Assembly (NCBI RefSeq): GCF_900107935.1
Contig: NZ_FNVG01000017.1
Location: forward strand, 37,653-101,652
Origin: Vibrio hangzhouensis
Lineage (GTDB): Bacteria > Pseudomonadota > Gammaproteobacteria > Enterobacterales > Vibrionaceae
DNA: 64,000 nt
Reading direction: 5' to 3'
Made by a program: the position numbers and the translations under genes. Below, in pieces: positions 8,954-16,805 of the stretch (its first letter is position 1; each line of letters starts with the position of its first letter). The notes under the pieces were generated by a model. It searched no databases. It saw only the letters and a program-made list of their open reading frames with translations, and had not been told where the DNA came from.

Positions 8954-9682
8954 ATGTTGGATATGAATCACACGGACAGTTATACCTTAGCTGACGAGGT
9001 CAGTTCGCCTTCCACGCCCATTGATGAGAATCGTCTGCTCAGCCAGCATCAAGTGCTGGTTAAACGGGTCGTCAATCAGCTGCGCAATCACGCAACAACC
9101 CACTGTAGCCTGGAAGATATGCAGCAGATAGGTCTGATCGGTTTGCTTGAAGCAGGCCGTCGCTACGGCAATATTGATGACCCTAACTTTCCGGCGTTTG
9201 CGGTCTGTCGCATCCGCGGCTCTATCCTGGACGAACTGAGAAGGCTGGACTGGCGTTCACGTAAAACCCGTCAGCAGGCTCATGAGCTTAACGATATTAC
9301 CCGCGATCTCACCAAAGCGCTGAAACGCGTGCCAACGGAAAAAGAGATCATAAAGGCACTGGGCACCGATGAGGCCGACTATCATGCCCGACTCAGTGCG
9401 TCTATGGCGGGTGAAATGCAAAGCCTGGATCAACTGATTGAAAAAGGGATGGAAGGTCAGGTGGATTCCGCCTACGAAGGCACACACCATGAACATATCC
9501 GCCGCAGTCTGGAAGTGGCTCTGTCCAAGCTTCCCAAACGCGAGCAACTGTTGCTCACACTGTTTTATCAGCACGAACTGAATCTTCATGAAATCGCCCT
9601 TGTACTTGAGCTGACCCCTCCGCGGATCTGTCAATTGCACAAGCAGGCACTGAAACAACTCAACCAATTACTTTCTTCTTAG
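8954..9682 (+). CDS. lafS: LafS, lateral flagellar sigma-28 factor
   Basis: A FliA-type sigma factor that directs late lateral genes, above all flagellin. The 242-residue protein has region 2 (CSLEDMQQIGLIGLLEAGRR, then FPAFAVCRIRGSILDELRR), region 3 (LKRVPTEKEIIKALG) and region 4 with a helix-turn-helix (LNLHEIALVLELTPPRICQL). There is no region 1.1, as expected for this family. ATG 8954 gives the full-length form; a second in-frame ATG lies three codons later. Its antagonist is the FlgM encoded at 29747. Lying inside an apparently sigma-54-driven operon puts it one tier above its own targets. Confidence 0.94.
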   Translation: MLDMNHTDSYTLADEVSSPSTPIDENRLLSQHQVLVKRVVNQLRNHATTHCSLEDMQQIGLIGLLEAGRRYGNIDDPNFPAFAVCRIRGSILDELRRLDWRSRKTRQQAHELNDITRDLTKALKRVPTEKEIIKALGTDEADYHARLSASMAGEMQSLDQLIEKGMEGQVDSAYEGTHHEHIRRSLEVALSKLPKREQLLLTLFYQHELNLHEIALVLELTPPRICQLHKQALKQLNQLLSS

Positions 9683-9691
9683 GAGTCACAT

Positions 9692-10549
9692 ATGCAAAAG
9701 TTTATGGGCGCGATCATCATTTTGATGTGTGTCTTCGGCGGCTACGTCTGGGCAGGGGGCAGCATGATGGCCATCTGGCAGCCAGCTGAATTCCTGATCA
9801 TTATCGGTGCAACCGTGGGTTCTTTGATCATCGGTAACCCACCTCATGTTCTGAAAGAGATGCGTCGACAACTACGCTCAATCATGTCCCCTAACCAGGA
9901 CGAACAAGCGTTCTACATGGAGTTGATGGCCCTGCTTCAGGTATTGCTGGAAACCGTTCGCAGTGGCGGCTTCAAAGCATTGGATAAACACATTGAGAAT
10001 CCAGAGCAGAGTCCAATCTTCAATCGCTACCCGTTAGTAAGTCGTGACTATCGCCTCGTTTCTTTCATTACCGACAATTTGCGTTTAATGGCAATGGGTC
10101 AAATGTCGCCTCATGAGTTAGAGGGACTACTAGAACAAGAAATTGAAGCAATAGAAACGGATCTCCTGTTGCCATCACGCTCAATGCAGCGAACGGCAGA
10201 AGCCCTACCCGGTTTCGGAATCCTTGCCGCCGTCGGCGGTATCATTATCACCATGCAGGCGATCGACGGCTCTATTGCAATGATTGGCTATCATGTAGCC
10301 GCTGCTCTGGTAGGCACATTTTTAGGTATTTTTGGTTGTTACTGCTGTTTAGACCCGGCGAGTAACGCCATGGCTCAGCGAGTCAAACGAGACATGTCAG
10401 CTTTTGACTGCATCCGCGCAACCTTAGTAGCGTATGTGGCCAAGAAACCGACACTGCTCGCTATCGACGCAGGCCGCAAGCACATTCAGCTCGACATCAA
10501 ACCTACTTTCAATCAAATGGAGAGGTGGCTAGCTGAACAGGAGGGATAA
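9692..10549 (+). CDS. lafT: LafT, lateral motor stator protein (MotA family)
   Basis: MotA-type half of the stator ion channel. The 285-residue product has four membrane helices: two near the N-terminus (about 5-50) and two at about 170-225 with the conserved AEALPGFGILAAVGGIIITM and VGTFLGIFGCYCCLDP. A large cytoplasmic loop between them would contact FliG. The length and the N-terminal MQKFMGAIIILMCVFGGYVW fit the proton-type MotA of lateral motors. In known Vibrio lateral systems the motor runs on protons, in contrast to the sodium-driven polar one; that part is family knowledge. Its TAA overlaps the lafU ATG by one base, so LafT and LafU are translated together. Confidence 0.95.
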   Translation: MQKFMGAIIILMCVFGGYVWAGGSMMAIWQPAEFLIIIGATVGSLIIGNPPHVLKEMRRQLRSIMSPNQDEQAFYMELMALLQVLLETVRSGGFKALDKHIENPEQSPIFNRYPLVSRDYRLVSFITDNLRLMAMGQMSPHELEGLLEQEIEAIETDLLLPSRSMQRTAEALPGFGILAAVGGIIITMQAIDGSIAMIGYHVAAALVGTFLGIFGCYCCLDPASNAMAQRVKRDMSAFDCIRATLVAYVAKKPTLLAIDAGRKHIQLDIKPTFNQMERWLAEQEG

Positions 10550-11538
10550 TGCAAAAACAAGAGCAAGTCGTCTTTAAGCGTTCAGGACGCCGTCATGATC
10601 ACGAGTATCATGGCGGTGCCTGGAAAGTCGCACTCGCCGACTTTATGATCGCACTAATGGCTCTGTTTCTCGTATTATGGGTCATGCAGGTCGTCGACAA
10701 AGATGAGCGCAAAGCCATTGTCGCCCACCTGCAGATGGCCAGTGTGTTTGACAAAAGCACGGGCAGCCTGTTCGATACCTCACAAAGTATCTCTCCTATC
10801 GATCTGGCGTCCGACTCTTCAGTCACCAGTCGCCACGACTCAGTTCATACCGTCACCTCGTTCTTCCAGGGCGATCGGGAGGGACCAGAGTCCGACTCAC
10901 TGATTGATGGCACTTTTGATACCCAGGAACGCCTGGCTGCTCTGGCTAAGCTGGTAAATGAGATGATGCGTCAGATTAATGCCGAAGGAAATGTGGATGT
11001 CACAGTGACACCGCAGGGCCTGAGAATCGTGTTGCAGGACGACTATAAGCAACAGATGTTCGGTCGCGGCGGCTCCAAACTGACCCCGTTCTTTGAGGAT
11101 CTGTTACTGGCCCTGGCCCCGGTATTTCAGCGGGTAGAAAACCCGATGATCATCAGTGGCCATACCGACGCCACCCAGTATCGCAAGGCCTTTGGCAACA
11201 CCTCCAACTGGGAGCTGTCTTCATCGCGTGCCAACCGCGCCAGACAGACTCTGGTCGCCGGTGGTATGCCTGAGCAGCGTGTGTTGCAGGTAACGGGCAT
11301 GTCTGACCGTGCGCTACTCAACCAGCACGATCCTAAATCGAGTGAAAACCGTCGAATTGAGTTGTTTATACTGACTACACCCGCTGCAGAAGTCATCAGC
11401 ACCCTGTTTGGCGATCAAAGTCATAATGAACTTGAGAAGGCACGTGAGAAGGCCAAATTTAATCAGCCGGTCTTCAGAACCGATACCATACGCTTTGAAT
11501 CGGAAGGCACCTCTTCCGTATCACCACAAGCACTGTAA
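10549..11538 (+). CDS. lafU: LafU, lateral motor stator protein (MotB family)
   Basis: MotB-type stator subunit that anchors the motor to peptidoglycan. The 329-residue product has a short cytoplasmic N-terminus, a single membrane helix at about 23-45 with the essential channel aspartate (LADFMIALMALFLVLWVMQ), a linker, and a C-terminal OmpA-like peptidoglycan-binding domain from about residue 195 (MIISGHTDATQYRK, then NWELSSSRANRARQTL and NRRIELFI). The start overlaps the lafT stop. It is the last gene of the operon; a hairpin follows 16 bp after the stop. Confidence 0.95.
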   Translation: MQKQEQVVFKRSGRRHDHEYHGGAWKVALADFMIALMALFLVLWVMQVVDKDERKAIVAHLQMASVFDKSTGSLFDTSQSISPIDLASDSSVTSRHDSVHTVTSFFQGDREGPESDSLIDGTFDTQERLAALAKLVNEMMRQINAEGNVDVTVTPQGLRIVLQDDYKQQMFGRGGSKLTPFFEDLLLALAPVFQRVENPMIISGHTDATQYRKAFGNTSNWELSSSRANRARQTLVAGGMPEQRVLQVTGMSDRALLNQHDPKSSENRRIELFILTTPAAEVISTLFGDQSHNELEKAREKAKFNQPVFRTDTIRFESEGTSSVSPQAL

Positions 11539-11554
11539 TTTGCGAGTCAGGACA

Positions 11555-11601
11555 GGTGTTCTATGCTTAGGTAGAACACCCTGATATGCCTTTGTTTTTT
11601 T
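11555..11601 (+). terminator. Probable terminator of the fliD-lafU operon
   Basis: A perfect 9-bp stem GGTGTTCTA / TAGAACACC with an 8-nt loop is followed about 13 bp later by a T-rich run. The gap between stem and T-run is larger than ideal, but the position right after the last operon gene supports the call. Confidence 0.6.
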
Positions 11602-11630
11602 ATTGATATTTGATCTAAGTAGAGCGTGTT

Positions 11631-11924
11631 ATGCGTCAAACTCATCCTCATTTTGCCGAGAGCAAATCAGACAGTCTGCAAAAAGCCTTTTTGTGGTTGA
11701 TCGTTGTTGATTACGCTTTACTGGCGATGTTTCTCAGTCAACTATCCTCATTGACTCTGAAAGGAGGAACCGCAATCAGCATGCTTCTGGTGGTCTACAA
11801 CGGTCTGCTGACCTTCCTCTGCTTCCGCCGCACCCACAAACGCGATTCGTACATTATCTACCCCACACTTTCCGCAACGCTGCTGGCGTTTATTTGCTTT
11901 TTGTATTTTTTCTTTTTGGTTTGA
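11631..11924 (+). CDS. Small three-helix membrane protein, unknown function
   Basis: A 97-residue protein with a hydrophilic N-terminus of about 20 residues and three strongly hydrophobic segments (about 20-40, 46-66 and 76-97), the last ending in a run of Phe and Leu. No family was recognised. ATG 11631 has only a weak purine-rich stretch upstream. It lies alone between the lafU terminator and the minus-strand gene at 12056. The stop codon shares its last base with a 7-bp tandem repeat. It is probably a real gene because coding character and hydrophobic pattern are consistent along its length, but no function can be given. Confidence 0.6.
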   Translation: MRQTHPHFAESKSDSLQKAFLWLIVVDYALLAMFLSQLSSLTLKGGTAISMLLVVYNGLLTFLCFRRTHKRDSYIIYPTLSATLLAFICFLYFFFLV

Positions 11925-11960
11925 GGTGCTAGGTGCTAGGTGCTAGGTGCTAGGTGCTAG
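11924..11960. repeat. Five tandem copies of a 7-bp repeat (AGGTGCT)
   Basis: The unit AGGTGCT is repeated five times without a mismatch plus two extra bases, starting on the last base of the stop codon of the small membrane protein. Such short perfect arrays can change copy number by slippage. Here the array lies outside both flanking coding regions, so any effect would be on mRNA or terminator spacing. Confidence 0.9.
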
Positions 11961-12021
11961 AAAACTACGTATCGGCCTGCGGCATCAAGCTCAATGAGCC
12001 TTTGAACTGACGAAAACGAAT

Positions 12022-12046
12022 AAAAAAGAGCAGGCCTGGCCTGCTC
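12022..12046 (-). terminator. Terminator of the secreted protein gene
   Basis: Read on the minus strand, a 9-bp GC-rich stem GAGCAGGCC / GGCCTGCTC is followed directly by TTTTTTA. It lies 10 bp after the stop of the gene at 12056 and ends the two-gene unit. Confidence 0.85.
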
Positions 12047-12055
12047 ATTTCAGTG

Positions 12056-12850
12056 CTATTTTTGCTTTAGCTTGGAGAAGAATTTAAGCGTTGCAGAACG
12101 GTCACGTTTTGCAGAAGTTGACGTTGACTGGGTCGCTACCTGAGCCCCAGTAAGAGGCTGGAAGCTTTCGAGCACATAGCTGTCGTCGTAAACCACCGTA
12201 CCAAATTCCTTACAGCGGATTTCCGCATTGGCACCCACGAGACAGTCAGAAATTTGTGTACCATCTTCAAGGGTAAATGACGCCATTTTGCCGCCGTACG
12301 CATATTCACTGGTATAAACATCCGTATTACCAACCTCTTCGCTGTAGGAAGAATCAATTACCTCTGATTCAAACGCTTTAACCAACAGGCTGCCGATTTG
12401 ATAGCTTGCGGCTGGCTGTGTTAGCTCTGTTTCTCTGATAGTGCTGCTGTACTCTACATTGTCAGAAGGGTAATCTTGCCACGTAGTGGTATAAGTCCCG
12501 TCACCATTATCTAGCCAGGCGCCCTCTGCAACTATAACGTATTCACCACTTTGCGGGTCCGCGTAGTACGATACGAATGATTCACTATTACCGGAAACGG
12601 TATAGACATCTTTCCAACCGTTGTCACTCACAAAAGTATAAACCCCGTCGCGAGACAGATAATAATCTGAGATCGTAACCTGATTCTGCTGGGCAAATTC
12701 CAGCCCGACAAAATTACCGCTATTATCAATCACGGTTTGACCGTTAATTTGAATTTCGCCTTCCACATTCAGAATCGCGTTGCCCGCTGCAAAAGCCGAG
12801 GAAACACCTAACACTGATGACAGTGCGACCACTACTAGTTTTTTATTCAT
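12056..12850 (-). CDS. Secreted protein of unknown function
   Basis: A 264-residue protein starting MNKKLVVVALSSVLGVSSAF, a typical Sec signal peptide cut after AFA. The mature part is acidic and rich in Tyr, Ser, Thr, Asp and Glu (for example DNGDGTYTTTWQDYPSDNVE), suggesting beta-structure, with two cysteines (CLVGANAEIRC) that could form a disulfide. The C-terminus turns basic (TSAKRDRSATLKFFSKLKQK). No family was recognised. A longer frame reaches 12925, but it would run into the upstream lipoprotein gene and lacks a signal peptide at its start. It follows that lipoprotein gene by 22 bp, so the pair is one operon. Placement between two lateral flagellar blocks suggests, but does not show, a link to swarming. 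Confidence 0.75.
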   Translation of the reverse strand: MNKKLVVVALSSVLGVSSAFAAGNAILNVEGEIQINGQTVIDNSGNFVGLEFAQQNQVTISDYYLSRDGVYTFVSDNGWKDVYTVSGNSESFVSYYADPQSGEYVIVAEGAWLDNGDGTYTTTWQDYPSDNVEYSSTIRETELTQPAASYQIGSLLVKAFESEVIDSSYSEEVGNTDVYTSEYAYGGKMASFTLEDGTQISDCLVGANAEIRCKEFGTVVYDDSYVLESFQPLTGAQVATQSTSTSAKRDRSATLKFFSKLKQK

Positions 12851-12872
12851 TGTTACATCCATATATTTATTG

Positions 12873-13175
12873 TTATTTGATGGTGAGTTTGCCAGAGACA
12901 ACCAGCTTTTCGGCGGGTAAGTCACTGTCGCTATTTGAAACTAAAGCAAAGACCCCTTGTTGACCATTATTGGTGGATACCTCGATCACCACGTCCTCAG
13001 ACTCGGACACTTCGATCTGGCTGTACTCCTTGCCATCTTGGTCAACCACTAGTGTTGCACTCTGCTTAAGTTCATCAACAGTTTTAAAGACCGTTCCACT
13101 CCCTGAGTCTTCACTGTCTCCCCCACCACAACCAGCTAACAGTAAGATAGCGCTGGATAGAAGTAGATATTTCAT
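12873..13175 (-). CDS. Small lipoprotein of unknown function
   Basis: A 100-residue protein with a lipoprotein signal peptide: MKYLLLSSAILLLAGCGGGD has the lipobox LAGC with Cys 16. Residues after the cysteine (GGGDSEDSG) do not include the inner-membrane retention Asp at +2, so outer-membrane sorting is likely. The mature 85 residues are acidic and predicted to be beta-rich (QIEVSESEDVVIEVSTNNGQ). No family was recognised. AAGGA precedes ATG 13175. It is the first gene of a two-gene minus-strand unit with the secreted protein at 12056. The 275 bp upstream, up to the end of the flg operon, should hold its promoter, not identified here. Confidence 0.75.
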   Translation of the reverse strand: MKYLLLSSAILLLAGCGGGDSEDSGSGTVFKTVDELKQSATLVVDQDGKEYSQIEVSESEDVVIEVSTNNGQQGVFALVSNSDSDLPAEKLVVSGKLTIK

Positions 13176-13435
13176 AATGTTCCTTATATATGCATCGCCT
13201 TTAATGCAAAAACTTTCATATCAAAGACATTCATACATTTCTGATCGAAATATCATTCCCGTGATGCAACTCAATCTATTTAACACAATGTAAACACCTG
13301 ATTTATATAAATATATTATTCATTCATGGTAATTATTAATATGACATACAGCGGCAGTTTTCCAAATGAACGCGCGACGCAACCGCTACACTTGGTAACA
13401 AATCTGGGAGTAACTTGAGGGGGGTAATAACTGGA

Positions 13436-13452
13436 AACAGCTCCGAAGAGCT
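13436..13452 (-). terminator. Short hairpin at the end of the flg operon
   Basis: On the minus strand, AGCTC-TTCG-GAGCT forms a 5-bp stem with a stable TTCG loop, overlapping the stop codon of the flagellin-like gene and followed by GTTT. It is a weak terminator candidate only. Confidence 0.4.
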
Positions 13453-14485
13453 ATTTCAGCAAGGCAACAACCGTATGGCGGCGAACGTTCGCCTGGGCAT
13501 TCAGCGCTTTGAAGGTGGTGGTGAAATCTTGAGAAAGGCGATTAAACTGGGTCAGTTGCTCACTGACTTGTTCAGCAGAAGGGACATTAGACTGACTTTG
13601 GATGCGCGTCATCTGCGTGTTCAGTTGTGACTGAAACTGTCTAGCTTCGTTCAGACTGATCTGAGCTTGCTGCAGGTGCTGATTGACCTTGGCAATAGAT
13701 TGTTTGATACCGTCACGAGAGCCTAAGTCAAACTTAAGTTCGGCCGTGCCATCCGGTTCTGCCTGAATGTTAAAGGTATTAGCCTGACCGGCTGGAAAAC
13801 GGTGGCCCTGCCCTGTGACATTGACCTGTTGCTTCATCGCAGCGTAGGCTGACTCGTGAACCTCAAACAAAATACTGCCGTCGTGGGATAATGAGGCTCG
13901 CATCCCCATTGGGATCAGACTGCGATCGAGCTGCTTTACTGTACGGACACCATCCGACTGGCCGTCAAATTGCAGCACTACGGAACCGCCACCAGGAAAG
14001 TCCAGACGCACCTGCTCCGCTCTTTCACTCATGCGGTGCACGTTCAGTCCGGGGATAGAAAATCGCCTCACATCCGCGCTGTCGAGTTTGAGTTGCAGTT
14101 CATTATCAACTACACGCTTACCATCAAACCGGGCCTGGTTCAGCGTTGCGTCAATGGTGGTTTTCGAGCGGGTGAGCGCATCTGACGTGGCACTGGTGAC
14201 CCCGTGTGAGAGCGAATGGGTCAACTGCCGTTTCACCTGCGTCAGCTCTTTACCGACCCCTTGCAGTGCTTTGGTGGCAATTTGCACCGACGTCGCGTGC
14301 TGCTGACCCTGAGTCAGTAACACCCCCGATAATGAGTAGGCAGACGTGATGTCTGCCTGAGGTCTTAAAAGGCGTTTGGACAGCGAACTGCTGGTATCCG
14401 AAGCCTGAGACGGAGCAATAGTTGCCGCCTCCTGCCCCGTCAGCTTAATACTATGCGGTCTGACTTCAACCGTACTAACTGCCAT
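13451..14485 (-). CDS. Flagellin/FlgL-like protein at the distal end of the flg operon
   Basis: A 344-residue protein with a flagellin-type architecture. The N-terminal helical part contains ADITSAYSLSGVLLTQGQQH, resembling the 'DDAAGLSI---L--Q' region of flagellins. The C-terminal helix ends in FKALNAQANVRRHTVVALLK, close to the D0 end of flagellins and FlgL-type junction proteins. The extreme N-terminal D0 helix is replaced by an unusual 35-residue leader. It follows flgL by 32 bp on the same strand, so it is the last gene of the flgB operon and would be made at the hook stage rather than with lafA. It could be a second junction protein, a minor flagellin or a decaying flgL copy. The frame is intact. 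Confidence 0.65.
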   Translation of the reverse strand: MAVSTVEVRPHSIKLTGQEAATIAPSQASDTSSSLSKRLLRPQADITSAYSLSGVLLTQGQQHATSVQIATKALQGVGKELTQVKRQLTHSLSHGVTSATSDALTRSKTTIDATLNQARFDGKRVVDNELQLKLDSADVRRFSIPGLNVHRMSERAEQVRLDFPGGGSVVLQFDGQSDGVRTVKQLDRSLIPMGMRASLSHDGSILFEVHESAYAAMKQQVNVTGQGHRFPAGQANTFNIQAEPDGTAELKFDLGSRDGIKQSIAKVNQHLQQAQISLNEARQFQSQLNTQMTRIQSQSNVPSAEQVSEQLTQFNRLSQDFTTTFKALNAQANVRRHTVVALLK

Positions 14486-14517
14486 AACACCTTTCCTTGT
14501 TGCTCAAATTGGTCGAC

Positions 14518-15417
14518 CTAAATACGGTCAAAAAGAGATAAATCGTTGATTTTCACATAGCTGGCCTGAGTTGCCTGCAGGGCAGCCATATAATTACTTA
14601 AGCGCACCGATGCCTCGCCATAGTCCAGAGCGGAAATGTCACTGGTCACCTTATCTACAAACAGCTTATTTTCACCATGAGCGCCGTCCATGAGATCAAG
14701 GTTATTATGACGGCCACCAATCTCGGTCATCGCACCCAGTACGTTGCCCAGCGTATCATCAATGGCATCCAGGCTGGCTGCAACTTCGTTTTGAAAATTT
14801 GGACTCGGGTTCTTAAATTCAACAATAAGCGCATCAATCTGATTGAGGACGTTATTACCGCCGCCCAGATCCAGAATATCCTGAGCCGTCATATTCGACT
14901 CCATCGTCACCCCTTTGGCGACAGTCACTACACGCTTATCATTATTACCCTCAATCACGTAACTGCCGCCTGCATTAGACACCGCAGCGGTATCTGTCTT
15001 AGTGCCAGAGAACAGGTAATGACCTTCTTCATCCTGAGCATTAAACGCAGCGGCAACGGAATCCCTCAGGCTTTCTAACTCAGTCACCATGACCGCACGG
15101 TCATCATCACTAATCGTACCATTGGCACCCCACAACACCAGCTCACGCATGCTTTTCAGGCCCTCATTCACTGAGTCAAGATAGGTCTCCTGGCTTGATA
15201 ACGTGGTTTTCACATTAGCAATATTGCGCTGATACTGATTGATAGCACTGCCTTCGCGATCCAGGTTAAGCAATTGAATCGAGGCCATTGGGTCATCAGA
15301 CAACTTGGTTAATCGATCCCCGGTGGCCATCTGTTGCAGCACCTTGCCCAGACCGGCATTATTGAGCTGCAAACTTTGCAGCATCATCTGGCTAAATTGA
15401 GTATCACTGACTCTCAT
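14518..15417 (-). CDS. flgL: FlgL, hook-filament junction protein (HAP3)
   Basis: FlgL forms the second ring of the junction between hook and filament. The 299-residue product has the flagellin-like N-terminus (MRVSDTQFSQMMLQSLQLNN, then KVLQQMATGDRLTKLSDDPM) and C-terminal helix (LSNYMAALQATQASYVKIND, then SLFDRI). AAGGAG precedes ATG 15417. It follows flgK by 9 bp in the flgB-L operon. Confidence 0.95.
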   Translation of the reverse strand: MRVSDTQFSQMMLQSLQLNNAGLGKVLQQMATGDRLTKLSDDPMASIQLLNLDREGSAINQYQRNIANVKTTLSSQETYLDSVNEGLKSMRELVLWGANGTISDDDRAVMVTELESLRDSVAAAFNAQDEEGHYLFSGTKTDTAAVSNAGGSYVIEGNNDKRVVTVAKGVTMESNMTAQDILDLGGGNNVLNQIDALIVEFKNPSPNFQNEVAASLDAIDDTLGNVLGAMTEIGGRHNNLDLMDGAHGENKLFVDKVTSDISALDYGEASVRLSNYMAALQATQASYVKINDLSLFDRI

Positions 15418-15426
15418 ACTAACTCC

Positions 15427-16800
15427 TTAAAATAGCTGCAACACAGAATCGAACAGTTGGTTGGCAGTGCTAATGACTTTCATGTTGGCATTATGTGCAT
15501 TGGCAAACGTCATCAGGTTAGCGGCTTCTTCATCACTGCTTACCGCGCTGACGTTGTCGCGTGCGGCGACCGATTGCTCAAACATCGACTGTTTGGCCTG
15601 ATAGTCCGAATCTGCCTGTCTGGCTTTGATCGCCGTTTGACCGACCATCGCAGTAAATGCATCATTAAGAGACAACGAACCAAGCCCTGAAATAGCAACC
15701 GGTTTGTTACTGATAGCGATCAGATCTTTCAAATTATCACTGTTACCCGGGTTACCATCCGCAGAGAAAGCCAGTTCATCCGCTTTGATATCGGTGATGT
15801 TGAGACTGGCTGCTGGGTTGGCAGGGTCATAAGTAAACAGGGGCGGCCCCGGATTACCATTCAGATCCACACCAGCCGCAAGTACAGCATTGAACTCGTC
15901 CGCTAAGTTACGAGCCATATCGTCGATGGCCTGCTGATAAGGCTTAAGCACATCTACCTGATAGTCATTGAGAGCACCTAGCTTGCCTCCCACATCCCCT
16001 TTGGCAGCAAAAGTTTGATTACCAAATTCGATTTGGATGTCGGCTAAATATGGGTCGCTTGGATCGGGTACCGCTGTGATCTTACTGGCATCCGCCCCCA
16101 TCACCAGTGGTTGACCCGATACAAGCGCCAACTGAATGCTGCCATCTGCCTGATCGGTGGTTTTCACTTCCATGATTTTTGACAGCTCACCGACGAGTGC
16201 ATCGCGGGTATCCATCAGTTGTGCTGGATTGCCACCAGTCCCCTGCATCTCCACTATCTGCTTATTCACATCAGCAATATTGCTCATCAGGCTGTTGGCC
16301 TGAGCAATAGCGGCATTGCGTTGGTCATGCACGTCTTTGTGCTGGTTGTGCAAAGATTCAGTTAGAGTATTGAAGCGGCGAGCCAAGGCTTCTGATTCAT
16401 TAATCACCTGCTGGCGTAATGGGTTCGACTCTGGTTTAGTGGTCGCATCATTGAGAGACGCAAACAGCGAATCCAAACCTGCCGACAGACTGAATCCGTC
16501 TGCCCCCAGCATGTTTTCTAACTGGCTCATGGCACTGGTGTACCCGGACGCGTAATTGGCAGCACTGGCGGTTGACCAGGTCTGCTTCACCAGATATTGA
16601 TCGGTCACGCGGCGAATGCTGGTCACCTCGACCCCCATACCCGCACTGTGTTTGTCGTATTTCCCCCCCGATAACGAAGCCATCATAGCTTGCTGTCGGC
16701 TGTAACCCGGAGTATTGATGTTGGCAACGTTCTGCGCAGTGACATCCAGTGCCACCCGGTTCGCATTCAGGCCAGAGAGCGCAATATTGACGAGATTCAT
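15427..16800 (-). CDS. flgK: FlgK, hook-associated protein 1
   Basis: FlgK is the first junction ring on top of the hook. The 457-residue product shows the rod/hook family N-terminal signature (NIALSGLNANRVALDVTAQN, then VANINTPGYSRQQ) and the C-terminal FlgK helix (ANLMTFANAHNANMKVISTA). It is somewhat shorter than the polar FlgK of vibrios (about 600 aa or more), consistent with a lateral copy having a reduced variable domain. It lies directly downstream of flgJ (5 bp gap) on the minus strand. Confidence 0.95.
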   Translation of the reverse strand: MNLVNIALSGLNANRVALDVTAQNVANINTPGYSRQQAMMASLSGGKYDKHSAGMGVEVTSIRRVTDQYLVKQTWSTASAANYASGYTSAMSQLENMLGADGFSLSAGLDSLFASLNDATTKPESNPLRQQVINESEALARRFNTLTESLHNQHKDVHDQRNAAIAQANSLMSNIADVNKQIVEMQGTGGNPAQLMDTRDALVGELSKIMEVKTTDQADGSIQLALVSGQPLVMGADASKITAVPDPSDPYLADIQIEFGNQTFAAKGDVGGKLGALNDYQVDVLKPYQQAIDDMARNLADEFNAVLAAGVDLNGNPGPPLFTYDPANPAASLNITDIKADELAFSADGNPGNSDNLKDLIAISNKPVAISGLGSLSLNDAFTAMVGQTAIKARQADSDYQAKQSMFEQSVAARDNVSAVSSDEEAANLMTFANAHNANMKVISTANQLFDSVLQLF

Positions 16801-16805
16801 GATAA

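Noticed and set aside
11924..11960. CRISPR-like array
   Set aside because: Units are 7 bp with no spacers; this is a simple tandem repeat.
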